DNA of 64,000 nucleotides from Mytilus trossulus (lineage: Eukaryota > Mollusca > Bivalvia > Mytilida > Mytilidae). The position numbers and the translations under genes are program-made. The notes below the pieces were generated by a model, which did no database searches, had not been told where the DNA came from, and worked only from the letters and a program-made list of their open reading frames with translations. Shown in pieces: positions 35,143-46,483 of this stretch (position 1 is the stretch's first letter; each line of letters opens with the position of its first letter). The stretch spans positions 34,277,883-34,341,882 of the forward strand of contig NC_086386.1 in NCBI RefSeq assembly GCF_036588685.1, written 5' to 3'.

Positions 35143-35912
35143 AAGAACCTGTACACACATGGACATTTTTTGTCGATTTTAACTAGACCGGTTCACTTTA
35201 GATCGGTTTAAGGGCTAATCTGAAAGCTTTGAATCGATCTTCAATCGGTCTAAACCAAAACACCAAAAGAGGTAGTTTAGTTTGAATCGATCTAAAGTTA
35301 ACCGATCTTACTTTAAATGTGAAACGAGATCGGTTTAAACTAGTACGGTTGAATCGAAAATAACGTATGCGCATGTATAGAGAGGTTAGTTGTTTACCCC
35401 ATATTTTTTGGTTAGAAAGACCTTTAAAACAAACTGAAAACATATTGTCTTCGCCATAGCATAGATTTGCGAAATCTTTGTCTTCTTTTCTTACGTTGAA
35501 TTTTTTCTTTGCAGGAACCGCAGTATTTTTGGCGTCGTGTTGTAACTTCGTTGCAGCTACGGAATTTCTTTTCAAAATTAAGAAAACTGCAATAACACCA
35601 CTGAGTATAAAATTTTAACTCGTGATTCAAGAAAATCAATAACTTTATCCAATTTTTGTTTTCAAGTGTGTATATCAGAGTATCAACTCATGAATTTGGT
35701 AAATCAGTTCTATTTATACACAATGTTTACAGTTTTACGGATAAAATAAAAGGTTAGATCGATTGCGTTTTTAATTGTAGTGTGAACGCAGTGGTTCAGA
35801 TAAGATCGATAAAGATCGTTATGATTAAAGATGATGTGAACGCTAACTGGTTTTATTTAGATAGATTTAAATTAGATCGATAAAAAAAAATTGCCAGTGT
35901 GAACGGGGTCTT
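35143..35912. mobile_element. Non-autonomous DNA transposon with ATCGATCTAAA/ATCGGTTTAA clusters
   Basis: Imperfect terminal inverted repeats: the left end AAGAACCTGTACACACATGG against the complement of the right end AAGACCCCGTTCACACTGGC. Many ATCGGTTTAA / ATCGATCTAAA words lie at 35195-35350, with the complementary type at 35755-35880. A 125-codon minus ORF inside (35198-35575) has no motif I recognise. Ends of this style occur in hAT and Harbinger MITEs. Confidence 0.6.
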
Positions 35913-36350
35913 TCAGTACAAAAAAAGGTATCAGAATTAGGAAATGGTTTAATTGGAATATGCTGTCATACAGCCAAAACAAACAATGATTATGTGAATC
36001 AGTAACTTATGCCTCCGTTTATTTGTTGAAGGTTAAAAAGTACTTTAAAAAGTTATTAGGAGGAAAGAAAATGTAAGAAACCAAATCTTTCTGTCAAACT
36101 TTCTTTAATTTCAAAAAAAGACTAGACTATAATTACAATGCCCTATTGAAACAACATACAAACACTAATATTTGTAACCTGAATTAATTTTGTATCGTAT
36201 TTTAAGCAAGAGAGATTGTCCAAATTTGTCTTGGGTAGGACAATAGCTCAGCATCAATCATAAAGTTTAGAAAGTGAAACTAACAATTACGCTTCGACAT
36301 GTTCAACATAAAAGTTTTTTTTTTATTTAAACAGTTTGTTTAATTTCACA

Positions 36351-39300
36351 TTATCGGATTACAAAACCTCGGAATGGATTTCCGTCTTTTTCTTCTGCGT
36401 TCTCTAAGGCTTGGCCATAGCGAATCATGTGCCTCGGAGTGGAAACTACTTTAACTCCCGGATGAACCCAATCGTAGCAACCTCCAACTTCCAATGCAGC
36501 GTAAACAACATCACAACAATTGCGACCAAAAAGATGATAGCCTCCTCTCCCTTTTGTTCGTCTCCACCATTCCTCGACAGTGTTCGCCTTGATTTTGTTT
36601 TCGTTGATATAAAACTTGTGAGTTGCTTCTCTACCATTGTAATCGTCGACATCCTCGTCATAACTATCAGGTAACTCGTCTTTAGCGTCTACCTATTGCA
36701 CACAAAAAATATAATAATGGATACTTTGTCAAACATTGAAAAAACTGACGACCAATTTGAACCAAAACAAAGAAATCTATACATATCAAAATTATGCCTT
36801 TTATAATAAACAGTTTGACAAGTGTCCGTACAATATATATGTAACACTCCCAAACGTGTCCTTCCCCCCAAACGTGTCCGAGTCTCCCAAACGTGTCTTT
36901 TCTCCCAAAACGTGTCTGAAATGTACAATATTCCCCAAACGTGTCCGATTTCATAACCCCCAAACGTGTCCAATAAATGTTATTCGCCAAAACGTGTCCA
37001 ATATTTAACGCCAGAACGTCTCGTGTCTTTTAGCGTTAATACATGTATCTCCTAAATAAAATCGCAGGTAACGTTTACGGCAATTTTATGATGGGGACAC
37101 ACAGGTGACAAAGTTTTCATTTATTAGCTTTTATTAGTTCATTTAATGTAGGTTTTTAATGAATATTAATAATCCAAACCTAATCTGTAATTGTTAATTA
37201 ATTTTTGACTGAAATTGCTTATTGTTCAGTTGCAAGTATTTCAAACTCATTGAGAGCGAACCTGCACATAATTATAGAGCTGAAATAATCGGTGACTTCG
37301 TAAATTATTTTGTACTTATAAACTCCGATGATGTTTTTTTATATTAATCCGAATATTGTCTGGCGGGCGTTAAGCAGCATTTTTTTTTTTTTATCTTTTG
37401 TTAATAATTCTTCCTTTGAATGTGTGTGTATTTCAAAAACTCATCGAATCATAAACTGGTTATCCGTGGTTTTTTCTTTATAGATTTTAGGTTTCCAGCA
37501 TTAATAAAGACACACGATCAAGAGACATAACGTCCAGTGCCAAATATTCCATGCATTTGTTTTATAGATTCTTTTTATTGATAGGAATGTTATGTGATTA
37601 ATGCCGGTTATAAGGGGTTACCGTAATTGCAAATTTAATTTGTACTGTATACATTCACTTTCTATACTGTTGATAGCGTATTGTCCAGTTGCAAAACTCT
37701 ATGCATATTTAGAGCGAAATAGTTTAACATTTGCTGTATAAATTAACTTGCGTATTTCAAGTTGCAAGTATTTCATGCATATTGAGAGAACATACATGTT
37801 ATAATGATTTTACTGTTCTATACTGTTTAAATTATCTTTAAACTGATGATTGCGTATTGTCCAGTTGCAAGTATTTCATGCATATTTAGAGGGAACATAG
37901 GTTTCAAGTTGGTTTTTTTTACATTTGTACTGTATAAATTTACTTTAGACTGTTGATCGTCCAGTTGCCGGTGTTTTACAATATTTAGAGAGAACATACA
38001 AATTTTAATGTTCAAAGAAAGGGACACTTTCATCCGTTTACTGTACAGTTTAACGTTACTAAACATGTTTGCTTACACTTTACATACGACATAGTCAAAA
38101 GGACGCCCCCACTTTTACCCGTTTTTTCGGCCGGTTTAAAAAAATTACCTTATCTATATTTTTAATGAAATTGTTAAATTAGTATACGTTAATGGAATAG
38201 AAGCTTGACATGGACACGTTTTTTTGGGATTGGACACGTTTGGAGGTTTGTTGAGAAATGGACACGTTTGTGCGTTTATAAAAAAAACACGCGTTGGCAT
38301 GGTTTTAACTAGACATGTTTTGCAGTTCAGTGACGTCAATGTGGACACGTTTGGGGAAATCGGACACGTGTGGGGGGAAGGACACGTTTCTGAGTGTTAC
38401 ATATATATCAAACTTATAATTACACTTTAAGTCCAGACAAGTATTAAAATCTGACAAACGTACTTCCAATTACATGTAATATACGTATTAAATATTGACT
38501 CATATGTGTATCATCCCAATGGTGGTGTTAAGTCTTATTTTATTTTTGAGCTTTTCGGCCAAAAGACGTAAGTTTGTGTTCATTAGTGCTCGGCAAGTTT
38601 GTGAATACGACAATAACCATATAGAAAACATGTGCTTTATCCTTATAATTTTCAACTAAAACATTAATTTGCAATTGTTGTCTTTAATTGCAACTTTCTT
38701 GGAACCACTGCATTCAATTCATGTATATTTCGCTTGAACCAGATTACAATGGAAAGGCTACACGAGTAGTTTTGAAAACATCGTCTGTCGAATGCAAGGC
38801 CGAAAAGTATTTCAATGGACCAAGAACATTTTGTATATATCCAAACAAATAGGAATTAGTGTAAAAGTGGGGCGAAAGGTACCAGAAAAACAGTCAAACT
38901 CATCGAAAATAAACTGTCAACTCCATGGCTTAAAATGAAAAAGAGTCAAATCATAGTACACAAGATGCAACGCGAACACACCAAACACTGCGTGGGGAAA
39001 GGGGGGGGGGTAATATCACGAAGTTTATCTCTATAATGTTTTGCTTACATTACCGATTACATTAAAGGCCACCTTTAAATATTTCAAAGTCAAAATGAGA
39101 GCTTTCGGAGCTGATAACAATAAGATGTTCAGTTTTCTTTAGCAAAAATGATAATATCACAGGTTAGGGGAGGTTTGTGATCCTTCTTGCATGTTTAACC
39201 CTGCCATATTCTGTATGTATGTACCTGTCCCAAGTCAGGAGTCTGTATAAATTTAGTGGTTGCCGTTTGTTGATGTACGTGTTCCATATTTGTTCATTTT

Positions 39301-39603
39301 ATTGTACATTAATTTGGTCGTTAGTTAGTTTCTCGTTTGAAATCATTTTTTGGGGGGATTTCAGGGCCTTTTATACATGTAGCTGACTTTGCGGTATGGG
39401 CTTCTGTTGAGAGTTGTCTTAATAGAAATTCATACCACATCTTCTTTTTACACAATCGAATTCGTTACCTTCTTTTTCTTCTTTTTATATTTTGATTTGT
39501 CGTCTTTAGGCCACCAGCTGATATAAACCTGGCTTATTTCCAATAACAGTGAAGCATGTCCCCAGCTGTCATCGTTTGGTGACCATACATACAGATATGC
39601 CAT
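36351..39603 (-). CDS. GHASL/NCC-motif protein, paralogue 2, intact; possible permuted NlpC/P60- or LRAT-like hydrolase
   Basis: Two coding exons give 158 residues. Exon 1 is 39603-39469: MAYLYVWSPNDDSW, GHASL with His16, VYISWWP at 26-32, a Lys-rich end, and donor GTAACG. Exon 2 is 36692-36351 after TTGTGTGCAATAG, joined in phase 0: LPDSYDEDVDDYNGREATH, VEEWWRR at 84-90, GGYHLFGRNCCDVVYAALEV with Cys104/Cys105, and a stop at 36353-36351. An AATAAA lies 24 bases after the stop. A plausible 5' UTR exon ends at 40010 (AAAAAG then GTAAGC) and joins at 39634. The order His then Asn-Cys is that of circularly permuted papain-like families (LRAT, PPPDE, permuted NlpC/P60), which suggests a cytosolic cysteine hydrolase or acyltransferase. 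There is no signal peptide. Function is inference; the gene structure is well supported. Paralogue 1 lies 12 kb away on the same strand. Confidence 0.7.
36841..38400. mobile_element. 1.56-kb non-autonomous DNA transposon with AAACGTGTCC motif arrays, inside an intron
   Basis: The terminal inverted repeats are about 41 bp with three mismatches. The left begins GTAACACTCCCAAACGTGTC; the complement of the right begins GTAACACTCAGAAACGTGTC. Seven AAACGTGTCC-type words lie at 36850-37005, and seven in the opposite orientation at 38210-38392. The flanks are ATATATAT on both sides, an 8-bp target duplication if not just low complexity. Inside, a GTCCAGTTGCAAGTATTTCA unit of about 80-100 bp recurs four to five times (37220, 37680-37990). 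It lies in intron 1 of paralogue 2. No transposase. Confidence 0.8.
38869..38990 (+). repeat. Rep-B fragment in the intron of paralogue 2
   Basis: GTGGGGCGAAAGGTACCAGA through AACTCCATGGCTTAAAATGA to CACCAAACACTGCGTGG. A run of ten or more G follows at about 39000. Confidence 0.7.
39181..39450 (-). repeat. Rep-A copy next to the exon 1 donor of paralogue 2
   Basis: ATGTTTAACCCTGCCATATT through CCCAAGTCAGGAGTC to TTCATACCACATCTTCTTTT. The anchored end stops 18 bases short of the exon. Confidence 0.8.
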
Positions 39604-40319
39604 ATCTTTACTGTTCAGTGCTATAAAATGTGGACTATGTAAATTAAAGGAACTTTCTTGCGAAACAGTGGTTACTATTAAAATGTTTTTCGAATTTTAA
39701 AATGTAAACTGCCGCGAGTGCGTACTGTAAGCTGCATCCGTGAAACCACAACACGAATTTTCAGAGAAGTGACATTTTCTAAAAACCTTTGTTTCACTTT
39801 TAAAAAGTCTATTTATAGGTCAGTAGGTTGTACATAGCCGTTTCAATTGAAATCCAACCAAATACTCTTTAGTTTATATTGATATTATTTTGATTACTAT
39901 GTATTTATAAAAACAAAGGTTATAAGAGTAGAAAAAAGAGAGTAACAATCGGTAAAAGATGGTAAGAAAATCCCTGCAATCGTGAAACTATTAATAGAAG
40001 ATGGCTTACCTTTTTCTATAAATATCCCTTATAAATTCTTTTTTTATAATTAGATCACAGCGGCTAGTGAGTTCACACAGAGTTCACAGAACTAAAAAAA
40101 ACACCTGGATATTGTAACTAATAAATATATATATATCTATCATATAACGAAAATTAGAATATCCATCTTTGTTGTGCTAAATTTCAGAAAATCTATATAT
40201 TCAAATTATGATTCCACTTGTGCTTGTTGTTATCTAATGGAGTACGTCAGTCAAAATAAGTGCCATCGTGTCTTTTATTATGTAAGTTAACTAACTCTAA
40301 AATGTGAAATTCTCAGTAC

Positions 40320-40890
40320 ACAATGCAGTGTCATGATATCTGAATCCTTTTAATATAAATTGAATAAATAAATAATACGTCAGGTCTTTTAAGTTTGGTG
40401 TCAAGGTTATTCCTTGGTATATTTTGATCAGAAATATATTGTAAATCATCTTGATTTGAAGTACAAGAATTATCAAAGGCAATAAAATCTGGTTTTGTAT
40501 TAGTATAGGCATTGAAATCGCCTTGGACTATAATGTGCCCTAAATTAGAGTATTTAACAACATCAGCTAGTAGCTTGTCATAAATGGGTTCTAACCCGGT
40601 AATGTTCGTGCTAGAACTTTCTGGAGACATATATACTGTAGCAATATATATGTCCTTATCTAATTTGAAAAAATTATGGTCAATTTTGATCCAAAGGATA
40701 TCAGTGTGATATTTTGGTAATTTTTTTATTCCTTTTGAAATGGAATTTTTAGCAAAAATATTTATTCCACCAGAATTGCGTCTGGCTTTATGATGTTTTT
40801 TTCTATTATTACTGTCAACAAAGCAGAAACCTGGGATACTTATTTCATTAACATCAACATCATTTGTCCAAGTTTCAATAAAGCTTATAA
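40320..40890 (-). pseudogene. Inverted LINE endonuclease segment
   Basis: On the minus strand the frame runs from 40890: SFIETWTNDVDVNEISIPGF, then RNSGGINIFAKNS, YIATVYMSPESSSTN and the catalytic-type HIIVQGDFNAYTNTKPDFI, down to NNLDTKL near 40393. These are the standard AP-endonuclease blocks that should precede the plus-strand part. Sequence after NNLDTKL no longer looks like the LINE. Confidence 0.85.
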
Positions 40891-43800
40891 TCTGAAACTG
40901 TGAGAACCATAGGTGATTTACATGGTAAACACACTTGTATTACATACAATGGATGTAGTGTTGTAGATTATATGCTTGTGTCTAAAGAATTATTACATAT
41001 AGTTGGTTATTTTGAAGTACATGACTTTACTTCTTTGTCAAATCATTGTATAATTAGTTGTTCTTTATTAATAGGTTTTATTATGCCTCAAAATACACCC
41101 CAATATCAGTTGGATCCTATCCCAAATAAATTTATATGGACACCTGAAGCAATAAATCTCTACACATTAAATAGTAATAGTATAGAGAGTAAAAACAAAT
41201 TTGAACAGTTTTTGAAATCAACTTTCAAAGACTCTGAATCAGCAGTAAATTCTTTTAATAATATACTATATGAAAATGCTTTGAAGTCTGCAAAACTAGT
41301 AAAGAAAGTCCCAGTCAGAAATAAAAATCAAAATAGGTCAAAAAGACGACCTTGGTACTCTGAATCTTGCCGTGAACTTGGCGTTACAGTAAAAAATTAT
41401 GCAAAGTTAGTTAATAAACATCCCTATAATTCTGAATACAGACATAAATTTTATTCTTTCAGATCTAGACTTAGACGTCAATGTAAATATGAAGAAAATA
41501 AATACAAAAAAGATATATTTTCAGAACTTTATAAATGTGAGAAAGACCCAAAGATGTTTTGGAACATTTTGAATAAATTAAGTAGACAAAAAAGTAATAA
41601 CAAAGAAAATGAATCTTTACCACAAGAAGATTTCATCCAGTTTTATAAAAAATTGAATAGCTGTGACATAAATCACAATAGTTTTTACTCTAAAATTATT
41701 AAAGATTTTGACTCTCTAAAAGAAAAGTTTAATTTATCACATGTTACAGATGACTTAACTCACTTGAGTTCAGAGATAACAATTGAAGAGATAGTAACAG
41801 CTATTCGTTTAATTAAAAATGGCAAAAGTACATCAGCCGACATGATTTCAAATGAAATGTTGAAAAATGCAATCCCCATCCTAATAAAACCACTTCATAA
41901 ACTCTTTAATAGCATATTCGAATCTGGTCAATTTCCGAGAATATGGAATGAGAGCTTACTTGTTCTCTTGCATAAGAAAGGGGACAAATTTGATCCAGGG
42001 AACTATAGAGGTATATCTATTAGTTCCAACCTGGGTAAACTTTTTAATAAAGTTTTATATAAACGTTTAGTAAAATTTATGGATATCAAAAATTTAATAA
42101 GTAAAAATCAAATAGGTTTTAAAGAGAAAAGTCGTACAGCTGACCACATATTCACTCTTAAGACCATAGCTGATCAATATAGACAAAAAAAGAAAAAAGT
42201 TTTTGCTGCCTTCATAGACTTAAAAAAGGCATTTGATACTGTATGGCGACTAGGTTTATTTTCTAAACTCATAAAACATAATATCCCCCAAAAAATGTTT
42301 AATGTTATTTATTCAATGTATACTGATACAGTAAGTAGAATAAAATTCTCTAATGGGTTGAGTCCTCCATTCCTATCAGAAAGGGGTGTTAAACAAGGTG
42401 ACGTATTGAGTCCCCTTCTTTTTAACTATTTTATAAATGATCTAGTAGGTAATCTTGATAACAAACATACGGATCCAGTTGCTATTGGGGATACCTCTTT
42501 GAACATTCTTTTATATGCAGATGATATTGTTTTACTATCTGAAAGCAAAGAGGGTCTACAAAAATCTCTTGATATTTTACATGAATATTGTTCAACATGG
42601 AAACTACAAGTTAATACTGATAAATCAAAAATTATGATATTTAATTCTAATGGCAAGACATTGTTAAACCATTTTACTTATGATGATGCATATCTTGAAA
42701 CGGTAGCAAATTATTGTTACTTGGGTATTGTTTTAAAGTATAATGGCAATTTTTGCCTTGCTGTGAATACTCTAATGGAAAAGGCCAGGAAGGCATACTA
42801 TAAAATAAAGAAAACTATAGGTCTCAACAACCCATGTAGACTTCTTGAAAAATTGTTTGATTGTTTAGTTACTCCCATTCTTACATATTGTAGTGAAATT
42901 TGGGGGGTGGATTCACATTTTAAAGACTCTGATCCATTTGAAAAACTTCATGTTAAATTTATCAAAGACATATTAGGGGTTCACTGTAAGGCATCTAATG
43001 ATGGATGTCGAGCTGAACTTAATAGAATTCCCTTAAAAAATAAAATATTATATTCAATACTCAACTACCTGAACCATATAGTTTCTTCGGAAAATTCTTT
43101 GGCATATGATATATTCACTAAATCTGTAGATTCAAACCCTTGGGTCATAAAGGTCAAGAGTCTTTTGAATGAACTTGGAATGTCTTATATCATCAATAAC
43201 TTTAATTATGTTAAAGGTAATTTAAATTCTATTAAACAAAGAATTAATGACCAATGTTTGCAAGTTCAAAATGCAAATATATTTGAATCCAAAAAGTTAG
43301 ACCTTTTCAAAAGTGTCTACATAATGGGCAGAAGACCACCCTATGTTGATATATTAAAAAACAGAAGTGACAGAGCTGCAATATGTAAGATCCGTATAAG
43401 CGCTCATACACTGATGATTGAAAGAGGGAGACATCTAAATATTCCCAGAAATGAGAGATACTGCTCTGTATGTAATTCTGGTCAAATTGAAAATGAAAAA
43501 CATTTTCTTTTACATTGTGAAAAATACTCAACTAAGAGGGACATATTTTACCATAAAGTTTCAAATATAATTGTTGATTCTACAAAATTTCAAAAACATG
43601 AAAATAATATAATCTTTTTATTAAATAATAATTCATACACAATCCTAAAATTAACTTCCTCTTTCATCTCAGACAGTTTGAACCTGCGTAAAGCAGAACA
43701 AACTCTATAAAATTGCTAATAATCATTGTTCATAATAAATAATATTACATATTAATATTGTCGTTATTTTTAATACTTATTTTGTTTGACCAACTATGTA

Positions 43801-43982
43801 ATTGATATATCTTTTTTTAATCATTTACTGTTGATGATATTGATATCGTTCGATGATATTGTTCGAAATATGCCTATTGATATTCTATGCATTATTACTA
43901 TTTGTATAACAGTTGTATGGGCCATTGCCAATTATTGTAATTGTGTTTGGGCCAATAAAATATTTGTATTTGTATTTGTATA
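40393..43982 (+). mobile_element. LINE retrotransposon with inverted 5' segment
   Basis: The plus-strand part (about 40897-43982) holds the last part of an AP-type endonuclease, the reverse transcriptase, a C-terminal Cys/His motif and a 3' UTR ending CCAATAAAATATTTGTATTT with a TTTGTA-repeat tail. The minus-strand part (40890 down to about 40393) holds the preceding endonuclease segment. Together they resemble a LINE inserted by twin priming, with a short loss at the junction. Confidence 0.85.
40900..43710 (+). CDS. LINE ORF2: endonuclease end, reverse transcriptase, zinc-like C-terminus
   Basis: 936 codons are open from the inversion junction, so the first codon is not a true start. Residues 18-55 (VVDYMLVSKELL, SLSNHCIISCSL) are the end of an AP-like endonuclease. 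The RT fingers carry PGNYRGISISSNLGKLF near 365-385. Catalytic motif A is AFIDLKKAFDTVW at about 437-449, then GVKQGDVLSPLLF, and motif C is YADD at 539-542. A CSVCN...EKHFLLHC motif follows near 855-880, common in CR1/jockey-group LINEs. All key RT residues are intact and there is no internal stop, so this copy is young. It would reverse-transcribe its own RNA at a nicked target, but it lacks an intact 5' end. The clade is uncertain. Confidence 0.9.
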   Translation: MRTIGDLHGKHTCITYNGCSVVDYMLVSKELLHIVGYFEVHDFTSLSNHCIISCSLLIGFIMPQNTPQYQLDPIPNKFIWTPEAINLYTLNSNSIESKNKFEQFLKSTFKDSESAVNSFNNILYENALKSAKLVKKVPVRNKNQNRSKRRPWYSESCRELGVTVKNYAKLVNKHPYNSEYRHKFYSFRSRLRRQCKYEENKYKKDIFSELYKCEKDPKMFWNILNKLSRQKSNNKENESLPQEDFIQFYKKLNSCDINHNSFYSKIIKDFDSLKEKFNLSHVTDDLTHLSSEITIEEIVTAIRLIKNGKSTSADMISNEMLKNAIPILIKPLHKLFNSIFESGQFPRIWNESLLVLLHKKGDKFDPGNYRGISISSNLGKLFNKVLYKRLVKFMDIKNLISKNQIGFKEKSRTADHIFTLKTIADQYRQKKKKVFAAFIDLKKAFDTVWRLGLFSKLIKHNIPQKMFNVIYSMYTDTVSRIKFSNGLSPPFLSERGVKQGDVLSPLLFNYFINDLVGNLDNKHTDPVAIGDTSLNILLYADDIVLLSESKEGLQKSLDILHEYCSTWKLQVNTDKSKIMIFNSNGKTLLNHFTYDDAYLETVANYCYLGIVLKYNGNFCLAVNTLMEKARKAYYKIKKTIGLNNPCRLLEKLFDCLVTPILTYCSEIWGVDSHFKDSDPFEKLHVKFIKDILGVHCKASNDGCRAELNRIPLKNKILYSILNYLNHIVSSENSLAYDIFTKSVDSNPWVIKVKSLLNELGMSYIINNFNYVKGNLNSIKQRINDQCLQVQNANIFESKKLDLFKSVYIMGRRPPYVDILKNRSDRAAICKIRISAHTLMIERGRHLNIPRNERYCSVCNSGQIENEKHFLLHCEKYSTKRDIFYHKVSNIIVDSTKFQKHENNIIFLLNNNSYTILKLTSSFISDSLNLRKAEQTL

Positions 43983-46483
43983 GAAGTTTATTTTTTTCAT
44001 TATCGATGATTGTAGTTATTTGATTTTATTCAATACCAACAAACAGAAGTTTGAAAAAACCCACTGAGAAACAATAATTGAAAGTTTAGGAAAACTTACC
44101 TTGATATCAGTTTTGTGTAAAATGTGTTCGCGCGAGAAATTAATGTTTTTCTATTTATATCTTGGGCATTTCCCGTCCCACTTACGATTTCTAGTTAATA
44201 GTATCATTTCTTAATAATTAATTTTGTAGTTAATCATCAAAACAAAAGATAGCGGCAGACCCCAGCCCCCCCCCCCCCCCCCTCAAATCGCCTATAAGAA
44301 CAAGGAGATGTGGAATTATTGACAATGTTTCAAATGTTTAACATGGTCAAAATAATTTGGATAATGATTAAAGCAACTTTTTATAATTGGTGATCGTACG
44401 GTTCTACGACAATGAACACAAAACCCATGTACTTTGGTAAGCTATAGTCCATCGTACAGTTTTTCGAGAGAAAAAAACTCATATATTTCGGTTAGCTCTA
44501 GGTCATCGTATGGTTCTTCAAAAAAAAGAAGAAGAAGAAAACTAACAAAAAGAAAAAAAGACACAAAGTACCTATCAAAGATCTAAAGAACTCGCAGTTA
44601 TTGAAAGCTAGTTCAAAAAACCAAGATGTGGTATGGTTGCCAATCAGACAGCTTTCAACAAGGGACCAAATGACACAGACATTAAGCAAATCGCAACTAA
44701 TAATATAAACTACGTTTCCCTAACTTTAAGGTAAAATTTTGAAGAGATCTTATGTTATGAGAGTAAATATCCGTATATAGAATTACTTTTATTAGTGGAT
44801 TAATGCACACATTTTGTTTTTAAAGATAATTAATAATAATGTTTTATAAAATAAAAACTGTGATGATTGTAGATAAACGACCGACCAAATCATCACATTG
44901 AATATGACTGTGTTTACAAAGAAACAACACAAAAACATCAAAATCTTAATATGCCTTTATAAATAAACAACATAAAATCATCAGCAAACAAGATATCTAC
45001 TTTCAAACAAAAGCTATAAATATCAACAAACTGAATATACTTTTACAAATTAAGAAACGACAGAAAAAACAAAGAAGTCAATATGTATTTACATTTTTTT
45101 TCACTGAATATGTTTTGACAAAGAAACAACATAAAACATTAAGAAACTAAAAAAAAAATTCACATAAATTGACTCTTAATTATTTTTCCATATCTTAATC
45201 GGAATTATTATCTGATTTCAACTAAAGGGATTTGATAGGGAAGATTTGAAGAAATAATTTCTTAAAATGTTACAAAAATTATTAAAACAAGACAATATAT
45301 TTTTGAGTTATAACAATATTAGGTGGACAATGAAAGAATAAGATTAACGCGCCAAATGCATTGGTCTGTTGACTACTGATAAATTATCAAACATTTTATA
45401 AAATTCTACTCTGAACCCCCCCCCCAGCAAACTGTAATTTCATTTTAACTGTCATATTACATTATATGTAAGACACCCATAGCTAAAATACATATTATCT
45501 TATACTGTTGAAAAAGTATTGCATTGTTATTTTTTTTATGTACATGCATCAATTTCTATCATTGAATGTGCATGGTGATATCTCTCTTATATTTTTTGTG
45601 GAAATAACAAAACTATTGTAATGCATTTACTTTTCTACAATGGCTAGAGGTATAAAGGGGGGTTGAGATCTCATAAACATGTTTAACCTCGCCGCATTTT
45701 TGCGCCTGTCCCAAGTCAGGAGCCTCTGGCCTTTGTTAGTCATGTATTATTTTAATTTTAGTTTCTTGTGTACAATATGGAAATTAGTATGGCGTTCATT
45801 ATCACTGAACTAGTATTTATTTGTTTAGGGGCCAACTGAAGCCAAGGACGCCTCCGGGTGCGGGAATTTCTCGCTACATTGAAGACCTGTTGTTGACCTT
45901 CTGCTGTTGTTTTTTCTATAGTCGAGTTGTTGTCTCTTTGACACATTCCCCATTTCCATTCCCAATTTTATGTTTTAATTCTGTCACTGATATTTTATAA
46001 TTGTATATGAGGGTCTTTCTTAGTTCTTTTAAAAATTACATATGAATTCTAAATTTTAAAATGTGGACTTATATTATATTGTGTTTATACTTGTATATAT
46101 GTGGTGAGACTATGATAAACTATTGAATCTTGAATCTTTATAAAGAATAATAATCCAATAGTGACATGTATTCCATATCCAATGCATGTATTATATGACA
46201 TGTATTGGTCGTTATGCATCTCTAAGTTTGTATTTAAATATTTTTCAATGAGTTTGAAAAGAAATATAACATTAATTGAATGAACATTTGTACAATGTAC
46301 TTACTAAACAGTCAATGATTTTCAAAAGTAAAATTTTTAAAAACCTTTCATTCTATTGTATTTTCACTGCGTCATTGGATCTCATATCGACAAAAATATT
46401 GATCGATAAAGAGTAAGATCGCATACAATACACATACAGAAAGGACAGTTGCGTGTATATGTTGCTAAGATGAAGAAACAGAA
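43983..46483. other. Intergenic DNA upstream of the membrane-protein gene
   Basis: Contains a run of about 18 C at 44266-44283 and a short Rep-A start at 44622-44695 (AGATGTGGTATGGTTGCC). A mussel repeat in minus orientation lies at about 45666-45965 (CATGTTTAACCTCGCC, GACGCCTCCGGGTGCGGGAA, TTGACACATTCCCCATTTCC). No promoter element stands out. Confidence 0.5.
45666..45965 (-). repeat. Dispersed mussel-type repeat
   Basis: Carries CCCAAGTCAGGAGCCTCTGG, GACGCCTCCGGGTGCGGGAA and TTGACACATTCCCCATTTCC. A fragment of the last segment also occurs at 13225-13285. Confidence 0.6.

Noticed and set aside
36682-37008. Overlapping ORFs on both strands with HVWG or NVS repeats
   Set aside because: Translations of the AAACGTGTCC array.
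42426-43531. Minus ORFs inside the LINE
   Set aside because: Shadows of the 936-codon RT frame.
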